Program-made: the position numbers and the translations under genes
Part shown: in pieces, positions 44,075 to 55,939 of the stretch
How positions within the stretch are numbered: position 1 is the stretch's first letter
Layout: every line of letters starts with the position of its first letter
The notes under the pieces: generated by a model
Database searches by the model: none
Told to the model about the DNA's origin: nothing
What the model saw: the letters and a program-made list of their open reading frames with translations, nothing else
Origin: Nilaparvata lugens
Lineage: Eukaryota > Arthropoda > Insecta > Hemiptera > Delphacidae
DNA: 64,000 nt
Direction: 5' to 3'
Assembly: GCF_014356525.2 (NCBI RefSeq)
Contig: NC_052508.1
Coordinates: 42,883,858 to 42,947,857 of the forward strand

Positions 44075-44360
44075 AAAAATAATATTATCTCATCTAGCAG
44101 ACCCGTGTCCCGCCACATCGCGTATTGATATGGGACTAGCCCTATTGGCAATTGCAATCCAATATGTTTGGAGAATCCATTAATTTTTCTACAAATACAA
44201 TTTATTACACTATGCTCACATTATGGCATCATGATATATTTGGAAGTATTGAAAAAATAAATATTGCTTGTTTAAAGAAAGAGGTATGACACACAAAAAG
44301 AGTCGGCTTGCTTCACTCGCCTCCATTTGCATTCCACATTCTCCCTTCAAATATTTAGTA
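44075..44360. other. Non-coding stretch
   Basis: Host-side flank of the BEL element; nothing recognised. Confidence 0.4.
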
Positions 44361-44364
44361 GGGT

Positions 44365-44615
44365 AAAGGCACCAGTAGTAGCCACTACTAAGCAGCTTGG
44401 TTTTGTATTTTTTCATGTTGTTTTTTATTTTTCAATTTTTCTAGTTCTTCATATTCTTTGAAATCTAATCTTTCAGATACTTGTTCTAAGAAAATCGAAT
44501 ACATTGTGCAATTTCTAATAAATTAAAGAAAAGCAAATCGGGATCTTACATCAGTAGTAGCCATCCTAATTTTCAGTAGTAGCCATTGTAGGAAACCAGT
44601 AGTAGCCACCATCAG
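44365..44615. repeat. Four copies of CAGTAGTAGCCA
   Basis: The 12-mer occurs at about 44371, 44551, 44575 and 44600, all in the same direction. Repeated subterminal motifs are typical transposase-binding sites; this may be the end of the pogo-like element whose transposase remnant follows (inference). Confidence 0.55.
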
Positions 44616-45059
44616 AATTCATTCCTTGAATCTCTTGTAAAACATACAATAATAAGTATTGAACTCCACAGAAAGTGAGTAATATTATATATATTACTGT
44701 AATAAGTACTCTTCATCATTATATTATGATATATATTTTTTTATTCGATTCATTAGGCTACATCTGGTTGTCATAATCATAATGATGAAGAGTAGTTTTT
44801 CAAGTGAAATTATATCAAATAATATGCAGATATTTGTCAGAAAATTTATTGAAACACACAATTAACGTTTTAAAAAAACACAATTAATAAAATTTCAAAT
44901 TGTTAGGCTATCTAGCCTATATGTTTTCTTTCATTTTGATTGTTTCATCCATCTTTAGCCTATTCTTGGAGAATTTCTTCCAGCTGTTTTCTTATGTCAT
45001 CTTCATTAAGAATATCTTTGGTTTGCAGGTTCAGGCTTGCACAAGAATTGTCTGCTTGC

Positions 45060-45915
45060 TCCAGAAGATCATCACTGTTCAGTTCATCTTGTTCATCACT
45101 CTGTTGACTGTTGACTGTTGGGCGATTGTGCATGTAGGCAATTTATGATCAATCATTGTAATCTCCTGATTCTCGTTGTCTGAAGGTATCCACTCATCAT
45201 TTTCATCTGACGAAGAGGAATATGTCTTCTGCTTCTTCCTTCTTGGCTTTTTCAAAACTTTTCTTTCAGCTTTCATTTCCTTCTTCTTCCAAGCAATATT
45301 TTCCCTCTCTATTTTCTTTCGGGCTCTCTCTTCTACTCTTTCCCTTTTCATAATTTCACCTCTTAACTTCTCTTCTTCTTTCTTCATCAAATAGGCCTGA
45401 TAATTTCCAGATGAGACAACACTTGGTATTTTCTGTTTTTTTCGTTTTTTTCTTGTTTGAACTTCCGTTTTATTGAGGCCATACAAGGCATTTCTTGAAT
45501 GGACTAGGTAAAAAGGACAATGACTTATCAAGTGTAGTATCAAGTAGTTCATCAGATTCAACAATCCCTTTGCTTGTATCCATTACATCTATAGTTCCAT
45601 CAGTTGTGTTGGTGCTGCTTCCATGGTAGTAGGCTCTTCCTTATTGTTGTTGAAAGTACTCATTTTTTTCGAAATACGAAAAAGGGATTGTTCTTCAATG
45701 TTCCCAGGCTCACACGATTGGAACAATGTGAGTTTTTTATCACCAATGAACTTCTCAAGAATTTTCGTAGCATTCTCTACTAGTTTTGAGTCAATTGATA
45801 AGCCTAGTTGATTATTTTGGCTGGACGAATTACCTTTCAAAGTGCTTGATTCAGGGTTCCACGGTACTAAACCACATTTTCTGAAACCTAATATTTTACC
45901 TGTACAAAGTAACAC
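45060..45915 (-). pseudogene. pogo/Tigger-like transposase C-terminus, frameshifted
   Basis: The first part (45915-45589) carries GFRKCGLVPWNPES, the conserved end of the pogo/DDE_1 superfamily catalytic region. A shift near 45600, a stretch ending KKCLVWP and another shift near 45478 follow. The last part (down to 45079) has KKRKKQKIPSVVSSGNY and a highly charged coiled coil. The catalytic DDE domain itself is not in the window. A possible splice acceptor (TTTGTACAG) lies at the 5' edge near 45904. Confidence 0.7.
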
Positions 45916-46221
45916 TTTCGTACAAAATAAAATTTGTACGAAATTGTGTCACTGTACAAGTGAAATATTGTTGTGCGCGTTTTGGCTTTTGTTTGTGTTT
46001 TTCAGGGTCTTTTCTGGTATTGAACTCTTTATAAAATAGAATAAGTACGTGAAGAAGTGAGGAACGTTATTCTACATTAGTCTATGTGAAGTTGTGAAGA
46101 GATATTGATTTCAAATATTATTATTGCACAAGAAGCTGTGAAGAACGTTTTTTCAATAACATGAAGTTGTAGAGATCAGCAGTATCAGGACTGTAACTTA
46201 CTGAATTTATTCAAGACTGAA

Positions 46222-47030
46222 GTGATGGCTGCCGTCGAAGAGCATGTAAAGGGAGGTGATATTCGCCAAAAGCTAGATTTTAATGAGGTATTCAAATATT
46301 TAAGCGAAAATGTAGCTCCTAATGGACTCAATGCTAAGAAAAGAATTCAATTTAAAAAGAAATGTAAGCCATTCCACGTGCTTGATGGTAAATTGTTTTA
46401 CAGGAAAAAGGTAAAAAATGACATGAATATTTATGAACTGAAATCAGTTGAAGTTGTTAGAAATAAAAAAGAACAGTTGCAAATTATAGAAATAGTGTAT
46501 AGGGGAAATGATAATTCACTTCTGTCTATCACCCACAGGCCAATGGTATGGTAGAGCGTGAAAATAGAACTATTAAAACATTTCTTTTGAAAACCTTGCA
46601 AGAGAAGAGAAAATTTAACACTGGCCACAGATATTAGAGGGGGTTCTTTTCGCAAAAAGAACTGTAAAACATCGTAGTACAGGGTATTCTCCATTTTTTT
46701 TGTTATATGAACGCGAGCCCGTTTTACCAGTAGATATTAGGGTAGATAAAAACGTAGAAGTAGATTTCTTGAGAGAATAGAACTCCATTTTAGATGTTAA
46801 GGCATTCGATGATCATTTAGAGAATGTAGTTGTATAGAAAAAAATTGTTTAGAATAGGGCTAAGAAAAACATTAAGAGAGAGCAAAAGAATGAAAAAGAA
46901 TATTTCGATAGACGCCATCACACTTTTAGTAGTAAAATAAGCAAAGGAGTTCAGGTGCTAGTTAGAAATCTAAAAAGGGATGATAGAAAAGGTGGCTGGA
47001 AGGAGATGCCATGGAATAGACCCTATATTA
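46222..47030 (+). pseudogene. Retroviral-type integrase fragment with internal deletion
   Basis: The first frame (46222-46554) starts MMAAVEEH and includes KKKCKPFHVLDGKLFYRK, as found before the HHCC domain of Gypsy-derived or GIN/KRBA2-like integrases. The sequence then jumps to YHPQANGMVERENR in another frame (about 46527-46570), the block with the third catalytic residue. It continues with STGYSPFFLLYERE and a C-terminal part, with stops at about 46778 and 46836. The HHCC motif and most of the core are deleted. Confidence 0.7.
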
Positions 47031-47310
47031 TCACGTACACCCTGAGTAGCTTCAGAGGTGGGTGATTGATACCCAGGTGTTGCTCCTGGATGACTTCGCT
47101 CAGTCGTAATGTGGGCAGGGAAAGGAGGCAAGTCGAAGTTCCTCTTCCTTCTTCTTTGTGCCTCAGCTGGCGTGAACAGCACCTCCTGGTGCTTCTGACG
47201 GCGTGAAGGTCGCTCTCTTCTCTGATGACACCACTTTGATGTAATTTTGTATTGGCCTTGTATTGGTTCCGCTCCAGTGAAGTAGGAAGAGGAAGGATAG
47301 ACAGGATAGG

Positions 47311-47665
47311 GACGGCAGACAACGGTCCGCTGTGCCCTGGGGAGATGGAAGAATAGGGACTGCAGAAAACAGTCCGCTGTGCCCTGGGGAGATGGAAAGA
47401 TAGGGATGGCAGACAATGGTCCGCTGTGCCCTGGGGAGAAGGAAGAATAGGGATGGCAGACAACGGTCCGCTGTGCCCTGGGGAGATGGAAGGACAGGGA
47501 CGGCAGACAACGGTCCGCTATGCCCTGGGGAAATGGAAGGACAGGGACGGCAGACAACGGTCCGCTGTGCCCTGGGGAAATGGAAAGATGGGGATGGCAG
47601 ACAACGGTCCGCTGTGCCCTGGGAAGATGGAAGAATAGGGACGGCAGACAACGGTCTGCAAGGAA
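47311..47665. repeat. 47-bp minisatellite, array 1 (about 7.5 units)
   Basis: Units of 47 bp with GGCAGACAACGGTCCGCTG and TGCCCTGGGGA. Because 47 is not a multiple of three, every strand and frame is read in turn over 141 bp, which makes long spurious frames in all six. It abuts the Gag-protease ORF. Confidence 0.93.
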
Positions 47666-47725
47666 GGCAAGGAAGCAAAGGAAGGTGAATCGTTTGACGA
47701 ATTTCTTGAAGATGTACTGACACTC

Positions 47726-49117
47726 ATGAGGTGTCGAGGAGGTTTTACAGACGAGAATAAATCACAGAGAGTGTATAAGAATCTCCTCCCATGGTACAAA
47801 TTGTATATTCAGCAATCAGATGTTTATAGTATCAACGAATTGGAAAAATTCGTGAGGGAGTATGAACAAATAAAAGCAGAGGAGAAACAGAATAGACAGA
47901 ATTCGAGAGTTCACATGATTGAGGACACGAAAAAGATTACAAGGCTCAAGGTTGACACAGTTATAACCCCTACTAGTAACAGACCATCTCTTAGTGAGTC
48001 TGAACCCATGTGTGGGCAATACAAGAGACCGGGGCACTGGAGATCTTACTGTCCCGATATCCCACCATGTAAAAGGAGCGGAAAGAGAGCACTGAAATGT
48101 GTCTGTGATGTGCAGAAGGAGAATAAAACTCCGAACAAGACAGCAGTGATTGTGATTGAAGAGTCATCAAGGGACAACAGACTATTCATTACTGTGACAA
48201 TCGGTGGTAAAAGGTGTCGGGCATTGCTAGATAGTGGCGCTGAAGCTAATTATATGAGTAATAAGGTTTATGAAGTTCTCCAAAAAATAGGGATGATAAG
48301 GAAGGTACCAACTCATCACCACGCAATATTAGCTGATGGACGATCTACCCCATTAAATGGGAAGCTGACATCTAATGTAACTATAGGACAAATCACAGTT
48401 CCACTAGTGGCGTCTATAATGGAAGGACTTGGACAAGAGTTGCTATTAGGAATGGAATTTATGCGTGAAAACAGGGTGAATATTCACACATTCACGAGAG
48501 AGGTAGAGTGGGATCCTCCCCAACTGAATCCTACAAGTCTGCTAATAATGTCGCAATCTCTCTTATTGGGAACTAAGACAACAGCGGTCCCAACAATATC
48601 AGCTGTACAATCCGAATCTCAGGACAACAAGGATCGCGACAAAAGGATATTCATGCAGGTTGGTTTGAATGGAGTTGAACTCAATGCTTTGATTGATGCC
48701 AGGGCGGAATTGTCATATATTCCAGAACAAGCATCTTCGGGCAACATAGTGATGGATCACAGGGATGAGATGATTGACTCTGAATGGCGGGCCACGATTC
48801 ATGCCCCAGCCACCAACACAAGTGGTAACTCTGAGAGGGATGTGGAAAAATCAAGACCAGCCCCTACTGTCATGGATGTGGAGAAGTCAATACCCTCCTC
48901 AACTGATATGGATGTAGAAGAGCAAACACAGTCTTCGACTGTCAAAGAGGTAATCCCACAGTCCCAGTATACCACACCAGGACTCTCAAGAAATATGGAT
49001 CTGGTGCTGTGTCACCGAGTCTCAACACCTGGTAAGCTTAAACGGGCCGGCAAGCCACGCATAAAAGTCCAATTACCGGATGGACGATGTAAATATGTAC
49101 CTGTGAACCAGGTGTAG
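47726..49117 (+). CDS. Gypsy-like Gag-protease ORF, internally deleted
   Basis: An intact 463-codon frame of Ty3/Gypsy type; homology begins upstream of the ATG (ESFDEFLEDVL at about 47685), so the N-terminus is cut by the minisatellite. Features in order: capsid end (RVYKNLLPWYKLYI); a zinc-knuckle-like region with C, Y in place of the second Cys, H, C (CGQYKRPGHWRSYC); a retropepsin with ALLDSGAEANY and LLLGMEF; then a second protease-like start, NALIDARAELSYI, where the Ser-Gly of the active triplet is lost. RT, RNase H and integrase are missing. The tail (QLPDGRCKYVPVNQV) may be the end of pol. This would be a non-autonomous derivative. Confidence 0.75.
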   Translation: MRCRGGFTDENKSQRVYKNLLPWYKLYIQQSDVYSINELEKFVREYEQIKAEEKQNRQNSRVHMIEDTKKITRLKVDTVITPTSNRPSLSESEPMCGQYKRPGHWRSYCPDIPPCKRSGKRALKCVCDVQKENKTPNKTAVIVIEESSRDNRLFITVTIGGKRCRALLDSGAEANYMSNKVYEVLQKIGMIRKVPTHHHAILADGRSTPLNGKLTSNVTIGQITVPLVASIMEGLGQELLLGMEFMRENRVNIHTFTREVEWDPPQLNPTSLLIMSQSLLLGTKTTAVPTISAVQSESQDNKDRDKRIFMQVGLNGVELNALIDARAELSYIPEQASSGNIVMDHRDEMIDSEWRATIHAPATNTSGNSERDVEKSRPAPTVMDVEKSIPSSTDMDVEEQTQSSTVKEVIPQSQYTTPGLSRNMDLVLCHRVSTPGKLKRAGKPRIKVQLPDGRCKYVPVNQV

Positions 49118-49135
49118 ATGACACTCATAGGCAGT

Positions 49136-49250
49136 GGCATACACCTCTAAAGGTGATGCCTGAGCAGCATACACCTCTTAAGGTGATGCCTGAGAGGTGT
49201 ACACCTCTTAAGGTGATGCCTAGATGGTCACGCCTTTTAGGGTGGTGCCA
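49136..49250. repeat. About 29-bp tandem repeat, 3-4 units
   Basis: Units around ACACCTCTTAAGGTGATGCC, itself a partial palindrome; immediately after the Gag-protease stop. Confidence 0.8.
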
Positions 49251-49282
49251 TAGAGGGCTCCGAACACCCCCCCCCTCCCCCC

Positions 49283-49297
49283 CAAGTAGGAGTGGGG
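49283..49297 (+). promoter_or_regulatory. Polypurine tract candidate before a putative LTR
   Basis: AAGTAGGAGTGGGG directly before TGTCACAAAG, the left edge of the palindrome. It would fit a 3' LTR start for the Gypsy-like element. Confidence 0.4.
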
Positions 49298-50913
49298 TGT
49301 CACAAAGTGAAATTGTGACAAGAAAATAGTTAATAATATTATTGAAAGACGCTCGGCTATCAGCAAAGCTAGCCGACCGCAGAGATAAGGAAGGTACTGA
49401 TGGTGCACCATCTTCTGCGCATCGAGACAATTTCCACCACCTCTGGCGGCGGCACAACTCCATCCCCTCCACTTTGGGGAGTATTTAAAAGCCGGACGAG
49501 CCCCAGACCACAGCATTCCGCTCACAACCTTCCTGCTCCTTGTACAGCAGCCCGTTGGCTGCCGTACGTCCCCGACCTCCTGTCCTTGTACAGCGGCCCA
49601 TTGGCTACCGTACGTCCCCGACCTCCTGTCCTTGTACAGCAGCCCGTTGGCTGCCGGCTGTACGTCCCTAACCTTCCATCTCCCTAGGGCACAGCGGACC
49701 GTTGTCTGCCGTCCCTGTCCTTCCATTTCCCCAGGGCACAGCGGACCGTTGTCTGCCGTCCCCGTCCTTCCATTCCCCCAGGGCACAGCGGACCGTTGTC
49801 TGCCGTCCCTGTCCTTCCATTCCCCTAGGGCACAGCAGACCGTTGTCTGCCGTCCCTAACCTTCCATCTCCCCAGGGCACAGCGGACCGTTGTCTGCCGT
49901 CCCTATTCTTCCTTTTCCCCCAGGGCACAGCGGACCGTTGTCTGCCGTCCCTATCCTCCCATTTCCCCAGATGGAAGAATGGGGACTGCAGACAACAGTC
50001 CGCTGTGCCCTGAGGAGATGGAAAGATAGGGATGGCAGACAATGCTTCACTGTGCCCTGGGGAGAAGGAAGAATAGGGACGGCAGACAACAGTCCGCTGT
50101 GCCCTGGGGAAATGGAAGGACAGGGACGGCAGACAACGGTCCGCTGTGCCCTGGGGAAATGGAAGGACAGGGACGGCAGACAATGGTCCGCTCTGCCCTG
50201 GGGGAATGGAAGGACAGGGATGGCAGACAACGGTCCGCTGTGCCCTGGGGAAATGGAAGGACAGGGACGGCAGACAACGGTCCGCTGTGCCCTGGGGAGA
50301 TGGAAGGACAGGGACGGCAGACAATGGTCCGCTGTGCCCTGGGGGAATGGAAGGACAGGGATGGCAGACAACGGTCCGCTGTGCCCTGGGGAAATGGAAG
50401 GACAGGGACAGCAGACAACGGTCTACTGTACCCTCGGGGAATGGAAGGACAGGGACGGCAGACAACGGTCCGCTGTGCCCTGGGGGAATAGAAGGACAGG
50501 GACGGCAGACAACGGTCCGCTGTGCCCTGGGGAGATGGAAGGTTAGGGACGTACGGCAGCCAACGTGTTGCTGTACAAGGACAGGAGGTCGGGGACGTAC
50601 GGTAGCCAATGGGCCGCTGTACAAGGACTGGAGGTCAGGGACGTATGGTAGCCAACGGGCCGCTGTACAAGGAGCAGGAAGGTTGTGAGTGGAATGCTGT
50701 GGTCTGGGGCTCGTCCGGCGTTTAAATACTCCCCCAAAGTGGAGGGGATGGATTTGTGCTGCCACCAGAGGCGGTGGAAATTGTCTCGATGCACGGAAGA
50801 TGGTGTGCCTTCAGTACCTTCCTTATCTCCGCGGTCGGCTAGCTTTGCTGATAGCCGAGCGTCTTTTGATAATATTATCAACTATTTTCTCATCACAATT
50901 TTACTTTGTGACA
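49298..50913. repeat. 1.6-kb imperfect palindrome containing the 47-bp minisatellite
   Basis: The left arm (49298-49968) and right arm (49969-50913) are inverse copies. They run from TGTCACAAAGTG at the outer edges through a TATA-like AGTATTTAAA, triplicated CTTGTACAGC segments of about 52 bp, then the 47-bp array. The left arm has about 6 units and the right about 12, so the arrays changed after the inverted duplication. Could be two LTRs in tail-to-tail orientation. Confidence 0.85.
49669..50560. repeat. 47-bp minisatellite, arrays 2 and 3 (inverted)
   Basis: 49669-49968 reads the unit in reverse; 49969-50560 reads it forward as in array 1. The overlapping long frames here are by-products. 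Confidence 0.93.
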
Positions 50914-51064
50914 ATATAGTACATGGAGTAATGAATAATAGTTGTTGTATTTTACAAACATTGAAAGGATAAATATTGAAGAAAAAACAAAACATGAAAA
51001 ATTTGAAAATATAGATCTATTATGAAAAAAATGTGATGTAAATAAGAGTGATGAAGAAACAAAT

Positions 51065-51649
51065 GTGAATGACAGTTATAATAGTGATAGTGACATTTGT
51101 TTTGTTAGTGAAACTGTTAGCTGTAATTTCTTTTTCCCAATTGACAGGCATTGGCAGGAGACAAAATGCATAGAACTTAATATTAATTTCGAAAACCCTC
51201 TTACTTGTATGAATTTCCCCGTAAAAAGTTTATTAGCGGAACCTTTAGGTATCAAACCAATCGTAGGGGATGGAAATTGCTGGTTCCGTTCCATCTCTTA
51301 CGTTATTACAGGAAGTGAAGAGCACCACACCATAGTCAGAAAAAAATTAGTGCATTTCATGCTTTCCAAACCCATGTGTAGATGCATAAGAAATGCTTTC
51401 CCCCCTGATGACATTAAACATGATATGGATAGGAATGGTGTTTGGGCGACCGACATTGAAATATACGCAACTGCAGAAATGCTGGACACAGATATATTTA
51501 TTTACTCAAAAATTTCAAATGATAAGAAAATATGGGAAAAGTTTTCGAAGACATTTATTTCAAAAGAGGGAAATACTAAAGCAGGTGATTTCAATAAATC
51601 TGTGTATATCACAAATGAAAGTGGAGTTCATTTTTATATTTTTATATAA
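51065..51649 (+). CDS. OTU-family cysteine protease (deubiquitinase-like)
   Basis: About 195 codons with an OTU fold signature: IVGDGNCWFRSISYVITG (catalytic Asp and Cys), a middle part ending GVWATDIEIYATAEML, and SGVHFYIF with the catalytic His. The three residues are present. OTU enzymes remove ubiquitin, but OTU domains are also carried by mobile elements. The frame is open upstream to about 51023 without an ATG; the first in-frame ATG (near 51210, MNFPVKS) still keeps the whole catalytic core. It may be the last exon of a larger gene. Polyadenylation-like AATAAA words follow at about 51845 and 52098. It lies 150 bp beyond the palindrome. Confidence 0.72.
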   Translation: MNDSYNSDSDICFVSETVSCNFFFPIDRHWQETKCIELNINFENPLTCMNFPVKSLLAEPLGIKPIVGDGNCWFRSISYVITGSEEHHTIVRKKLVHFMLSKPMCRCIRNAFPPDDIKHDMDRNGVWATDIEIYATAEMLDTDIFIYSKISNDKKIWEKFSKTFISKEGNTKAGDFNKSVYITNESGVHFYIFI

Positions 51650-52300
51650 TTCTGAATACTTTTTAATACCGTACTTTTAATAGGTCTATAAATAGGTTTT
51701 TATAGACCTTGACACAGAGGAAGCTCATCCAATTATGTTCCATCCAGACATTCCATCAAGACAGGATGGATTTGAATGTATGTAGAAGACAATTCACTTA
51801 CTTCACAGAGGATAATAAATCTTGTTCCTACTCATTTTGTTGCTAATAAAAGCCGGAGCAAAAAACTAAATTGCAAGATTGAGGAATGGATAAGATCAAA
51901 TAAAACTGAAGAAAAAATCTTCTAGGCACCAACTTTTTCTTGTTTTATGTTTTGTTTTCTTATCATTGAATAATAATTATTGTGTGTTACTACTAACTTT
52001 TTCTAATTTCATCATCTACTAATCTACAAAATTATATTTGTGTGTAAATTCCATTAAGCTTTGTTCTTATTTTGGTTCAATTTCTTAGTTTATATTGAAT
52101 AAATATATTACTGCAACTTAGGTCTACGCACAGGTTTCACCTTGTAGGTTACTCCTTAAACATAGATGGACATTAAAAAATATACTGCAGTTTTGGGATC
52201 ATTAAATATATAATAGTAATTTTCTTGTATTATTTTTAGATGTTATAATATTATATTATTATAATTGTGTATGTTTTTTGAGAAATAAATTTGAATTTGA
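51650..52300. other. AT-rich 3' flank of the OTU ORF
   Basis: No coding content. Ends near GAAATAAATTTGAATTTGAG, which resembles a transcript or LINE end. Confidence 0.4.
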
Positions 52301-55300
52301 GAGAAAAAAATTAACTCATCTATTTCCAATAAACTGCTAATCCTTATCAATCGCGGGATATCATTCTGCCATGATAATATCATTGCAGTTATAGATTACC
52401 GAGCCTACAATTTTAATATTATAACCTAATAACTTCTAGTAGTTTACAACTACTTGCAAACATTTCTTGTTTATGGAAAAATATTAATTCATTCTAGAAG
52501 CTTTTATTAAAGAGCATGAGTAAATGAGTGAGTTCATATTATTACCTAAAATGTAATGTCTACAAGTAGTTTGATTGAGATTGCTGGTAGGATTAAGTAC
52601 GGTACATTACATTGATAGGATCATTGCAGCAAGACATAGCCTATGAATGAAACAAATTTGGGAAGAAACATTATTCAATTCCAGTTTCGATGTAACTTAC
52701 AGAATATTGTATCGGTGATGAAGTAGCTGTTCTCCTCGCCTGGGGTGCCACCCCCTCACAGTTATGTTAATCAACAATGATAAAAGTAAAAGTAATAGTA
52801 GACTATAATGGATAGAAAATGGACTAAATGTAATAGATGGAGCTGAAGCTAAGTTGACAACATGTGAAATTACTAGGCCAGTCAATTCAATTTAATTCAT
52901 CAAAATACAGAACAAAGATGTGACAATCAGAAAAAACTATAATTATTATTCTAAATATATATATATATCAACTATCTGTAAAACACGGCTGGAGGTGAAG
53001 AACTATTCGCATAGGCCTAAATGAAACACTTTTTCGCTAGTGGGAGTAATATGGTAAGTATGCTATTTATTTATTTGAAGTCGGATCAGTCGACTAACGT
53101 TAGTCTAAAAATCATGAACTGCAATTAATAGCTGAAGTTACTAATACCGCAGACTATATGAAAATGCTAGACAATCATCGAAAGATATGGATCTTCATGA
53201 AAAGTATTTATCAATATTAACAATCAGACCAGTTCTATCCAGTCAAGTCAGTTCTATTTTTCATCTATCCAATGGAAATTTTATACACATGAATAGAGCA
53301 ATAGAAAACTAAAATTTAAAAAAATTATTGAACCATACATGAGGTTTGATAAATGTTCAAAAAGCTGAAAGAAATAAGTTCCTATTAAAGTGAGGAATCA
53401 GAATATAAATCAATCAACAATATTTTCAAATGAGAATAAAATTGGTATATGAAATTCAATATAGCCTATAGGTAGATATGGGTTCTAATAGAATGTTTTG
53501 ATCGTAAAGTGCCATGAAATTTCCCAATTAATAATAATTTTATTGACTTTTGACAGATTAATCAAGAAAATTCAAATAATTCATCACTAGTATGAATTAA
53601 GAGTTAGTGTTTCTTATAATGAATTTCCCTCTTTATTGAATTTTAATTACGTACCTACAGTATTTGATAAAAAGACAAACTCCTATTGATTATTTACTAT
53701 AATTGATTCAATAATTTTATTCTAATATAAAAAATAATAACATTTACTAGACAATACTGATATTACGCTTTACTTATTCAATCTAATGACAATATTATCA
53801 TAAAATATTTTTTAGTTTCACAATTAATATCGGGGCAACGAGCTTTGCTCGTTATTCTCATTTATTGATAAACAGAACACAATTCTCAAAAATGATCGTG
53901 TTCATATTTCACAGTTGGCTATATGTCATCTTATGAATTTCGGGGATGCGATATTTTGATTTTTCACATACTCACTTGCTCACTCACTTTTTTACTATCT
54001 ACAGCTGTTTCAGCCAAGGATGAATTATCCTTTTAATGTCGTTCAGCGAGTTTTCCCAAGGATGAGACCTAGTGCAATCGAATCTTTATATCATAAAACT
54101 ACTAGGTTCCAAATTTCATAAAAATCGTTAGAGCCGTTTTCAAGTTCCGTTAAACATAAATAGCCAGATTTAAAAATAACCAGGTATATAAATACAGAAA
54201 TCACTCACTCAATACAATAGGATTTGATAAGTTTTAAATTAATAGAATCATTGAAGAATAATGAGGTTTCAGCTGAAAGTTGCACTGTTCACAAGTTTTA
54301 TTCAACAAAGCAAACAGTGCTATCCACTACATGCGGCAAGTCTGGTATGAATACAAATAGTTGATATAAACTCATATTTTAATTATAACAAGAAACTCAT
54401 CTTGAAGCTTTCATATCGTAAATCAATGTAATTTATGATCAAACACCATTATAATTAATTATTACTTATCAATGGAAGTTAATGAAGAGTTCTCAACAAC
54501 CTATAATACAATCATGTTGGTGCTAAAAGAAAAGTTGTGTGCTGAAAGAAAAAGAGCTGGGCGGAATGAGTGAGTGAGAACAATAATAATAAAAATTAGT
54601 CTTATGAAACGGTGGCTGTTTGAGGGGAGGGTGCAGATACATCACAAGATGTTTGTACTCATTTCAACTGGTTTTATTTTGCCGTGCTACCAATTTTTCC
54701 TTTAATCGGTTGGAATAGCATTTAACACCTATTAACCTAAGGATAGTTGTCGGCTCCAATGTAATAAATTCTTGATAAATTATGAATGGATCTATCGCCT
54801 ATGAATGAGAAATCCAGTTTTCAGAGCAAATGAACTTATAATCTTCAGATGAATTTATACAAATACACAAAGAACTATATCTTATAAGCCTAATTTTTTA
54901 GAGTAACTACGAACTAAAATACTTATCTAGTTTACAGTTGAAAAACAGTGGCTATTGGCTTGAATACACAAATAGCAAATTACGAACAAAAAAGAACACT
55001 AAAAATTGTTTAAAACTCAATTTAAAACATTAATAAACGAAAATGATTCAGAGCAAAATTTTACAACAACACACGTAGCCAGCCATTTTTCTAGAGAAGC
55101 CAGAACAGGCCAAAAAACAAGTCAGAACAGAGACACCTCCAACATTACAGACACGTCACCAAAAATTTATAAATTACAAGTTTAGAATTCACATTCTACA
55201 TCTGTTCTCAATAAAACTTTATTTTGAAACTGTTATTTTAAACTTTCATATATATTCTATTTAAATAAACTATTTATTCTGTTTCTCAGCCCCGGTGACA

Positions 55301-55489
55301 CCATGGAACAATGCAACAATCATTTACGATAAAAAATTCTCCGTCGAAAAGTTTGTCCGTCTATTGATGACTCTGATATTCACTATAAAGTTCCATAGAT
55401 CTCGAATTGAAGATTCGATTCCAATGTGAGAAAAAAATGTAATATTACAATTTTAGTAAAAATCAGCTGGAAGTTTCAAGTGAGAATGC
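52301..55489. other. AT-rich non-coding stretch
   Basis: No gene seen. At about 53830-54190 a GC-richer block with AAAATCGTTAGAGCCGTTTTC shares that word, inverted, with the 166-bp repeat units at 55.9-56.5 kb, so it is a dispersed repeat. Confidence 0.5.
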
Positions 55490-55762
55490 TATAGTGAGGT
55501 CCACGTTATAATGGCAGTGTAGGAAGATAGGAGAAAAGGGTTGCCAGATCTCAGCCTTGCCACCCAAACAGCTGATACAGGTTTATCTGATGAATTTAAC
55601 TGTTCATTATTGTTAAAAATAGTTAATCATATTACTTTCATTGCCCTACTACCATAGGTAAGGAAAGTATTGCTTTCCAAAAAAAATTAAGGTACCCAAA
55701 TTTCAAGTTTTCTATACGTTTCAAGGTCCCCTGAGTCCAAAAACATGATTTTTGGGTGTTGG

Positions 55763-55831
55763 TCTGTGTGTGTGTGTGTGTGTGTGTATGTGTGTGTGTG
55801 TATGTGTGTGTGTGTATGTGTGTATGTCTGT
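55763..55831. repeat. (TG)n microsatellite with TA interruptions
   Basis: Alternating TG with periodic TATG, inside the nested repeat. Confidence 0.95.
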
Positions 55832-55939
55832 GAACACGATAACTCCATTCCTAATCAACCGATTGACTTGAAATTTTAAACTTAACGTCCTTATACCATG
55901 AGGACCCGACAATAAGAAATTCAATAAAATTCAATTCAA

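Noticed and set aside
47023..50765. Many overlapping long frames on both strands (up to 365 codons, Pro/Ser- or Gly/Arg-rich)
   Set aside because: They are readings of the 47-bp minisatellite, open in most frames because the unit lacks stops; no independent coding evidence.
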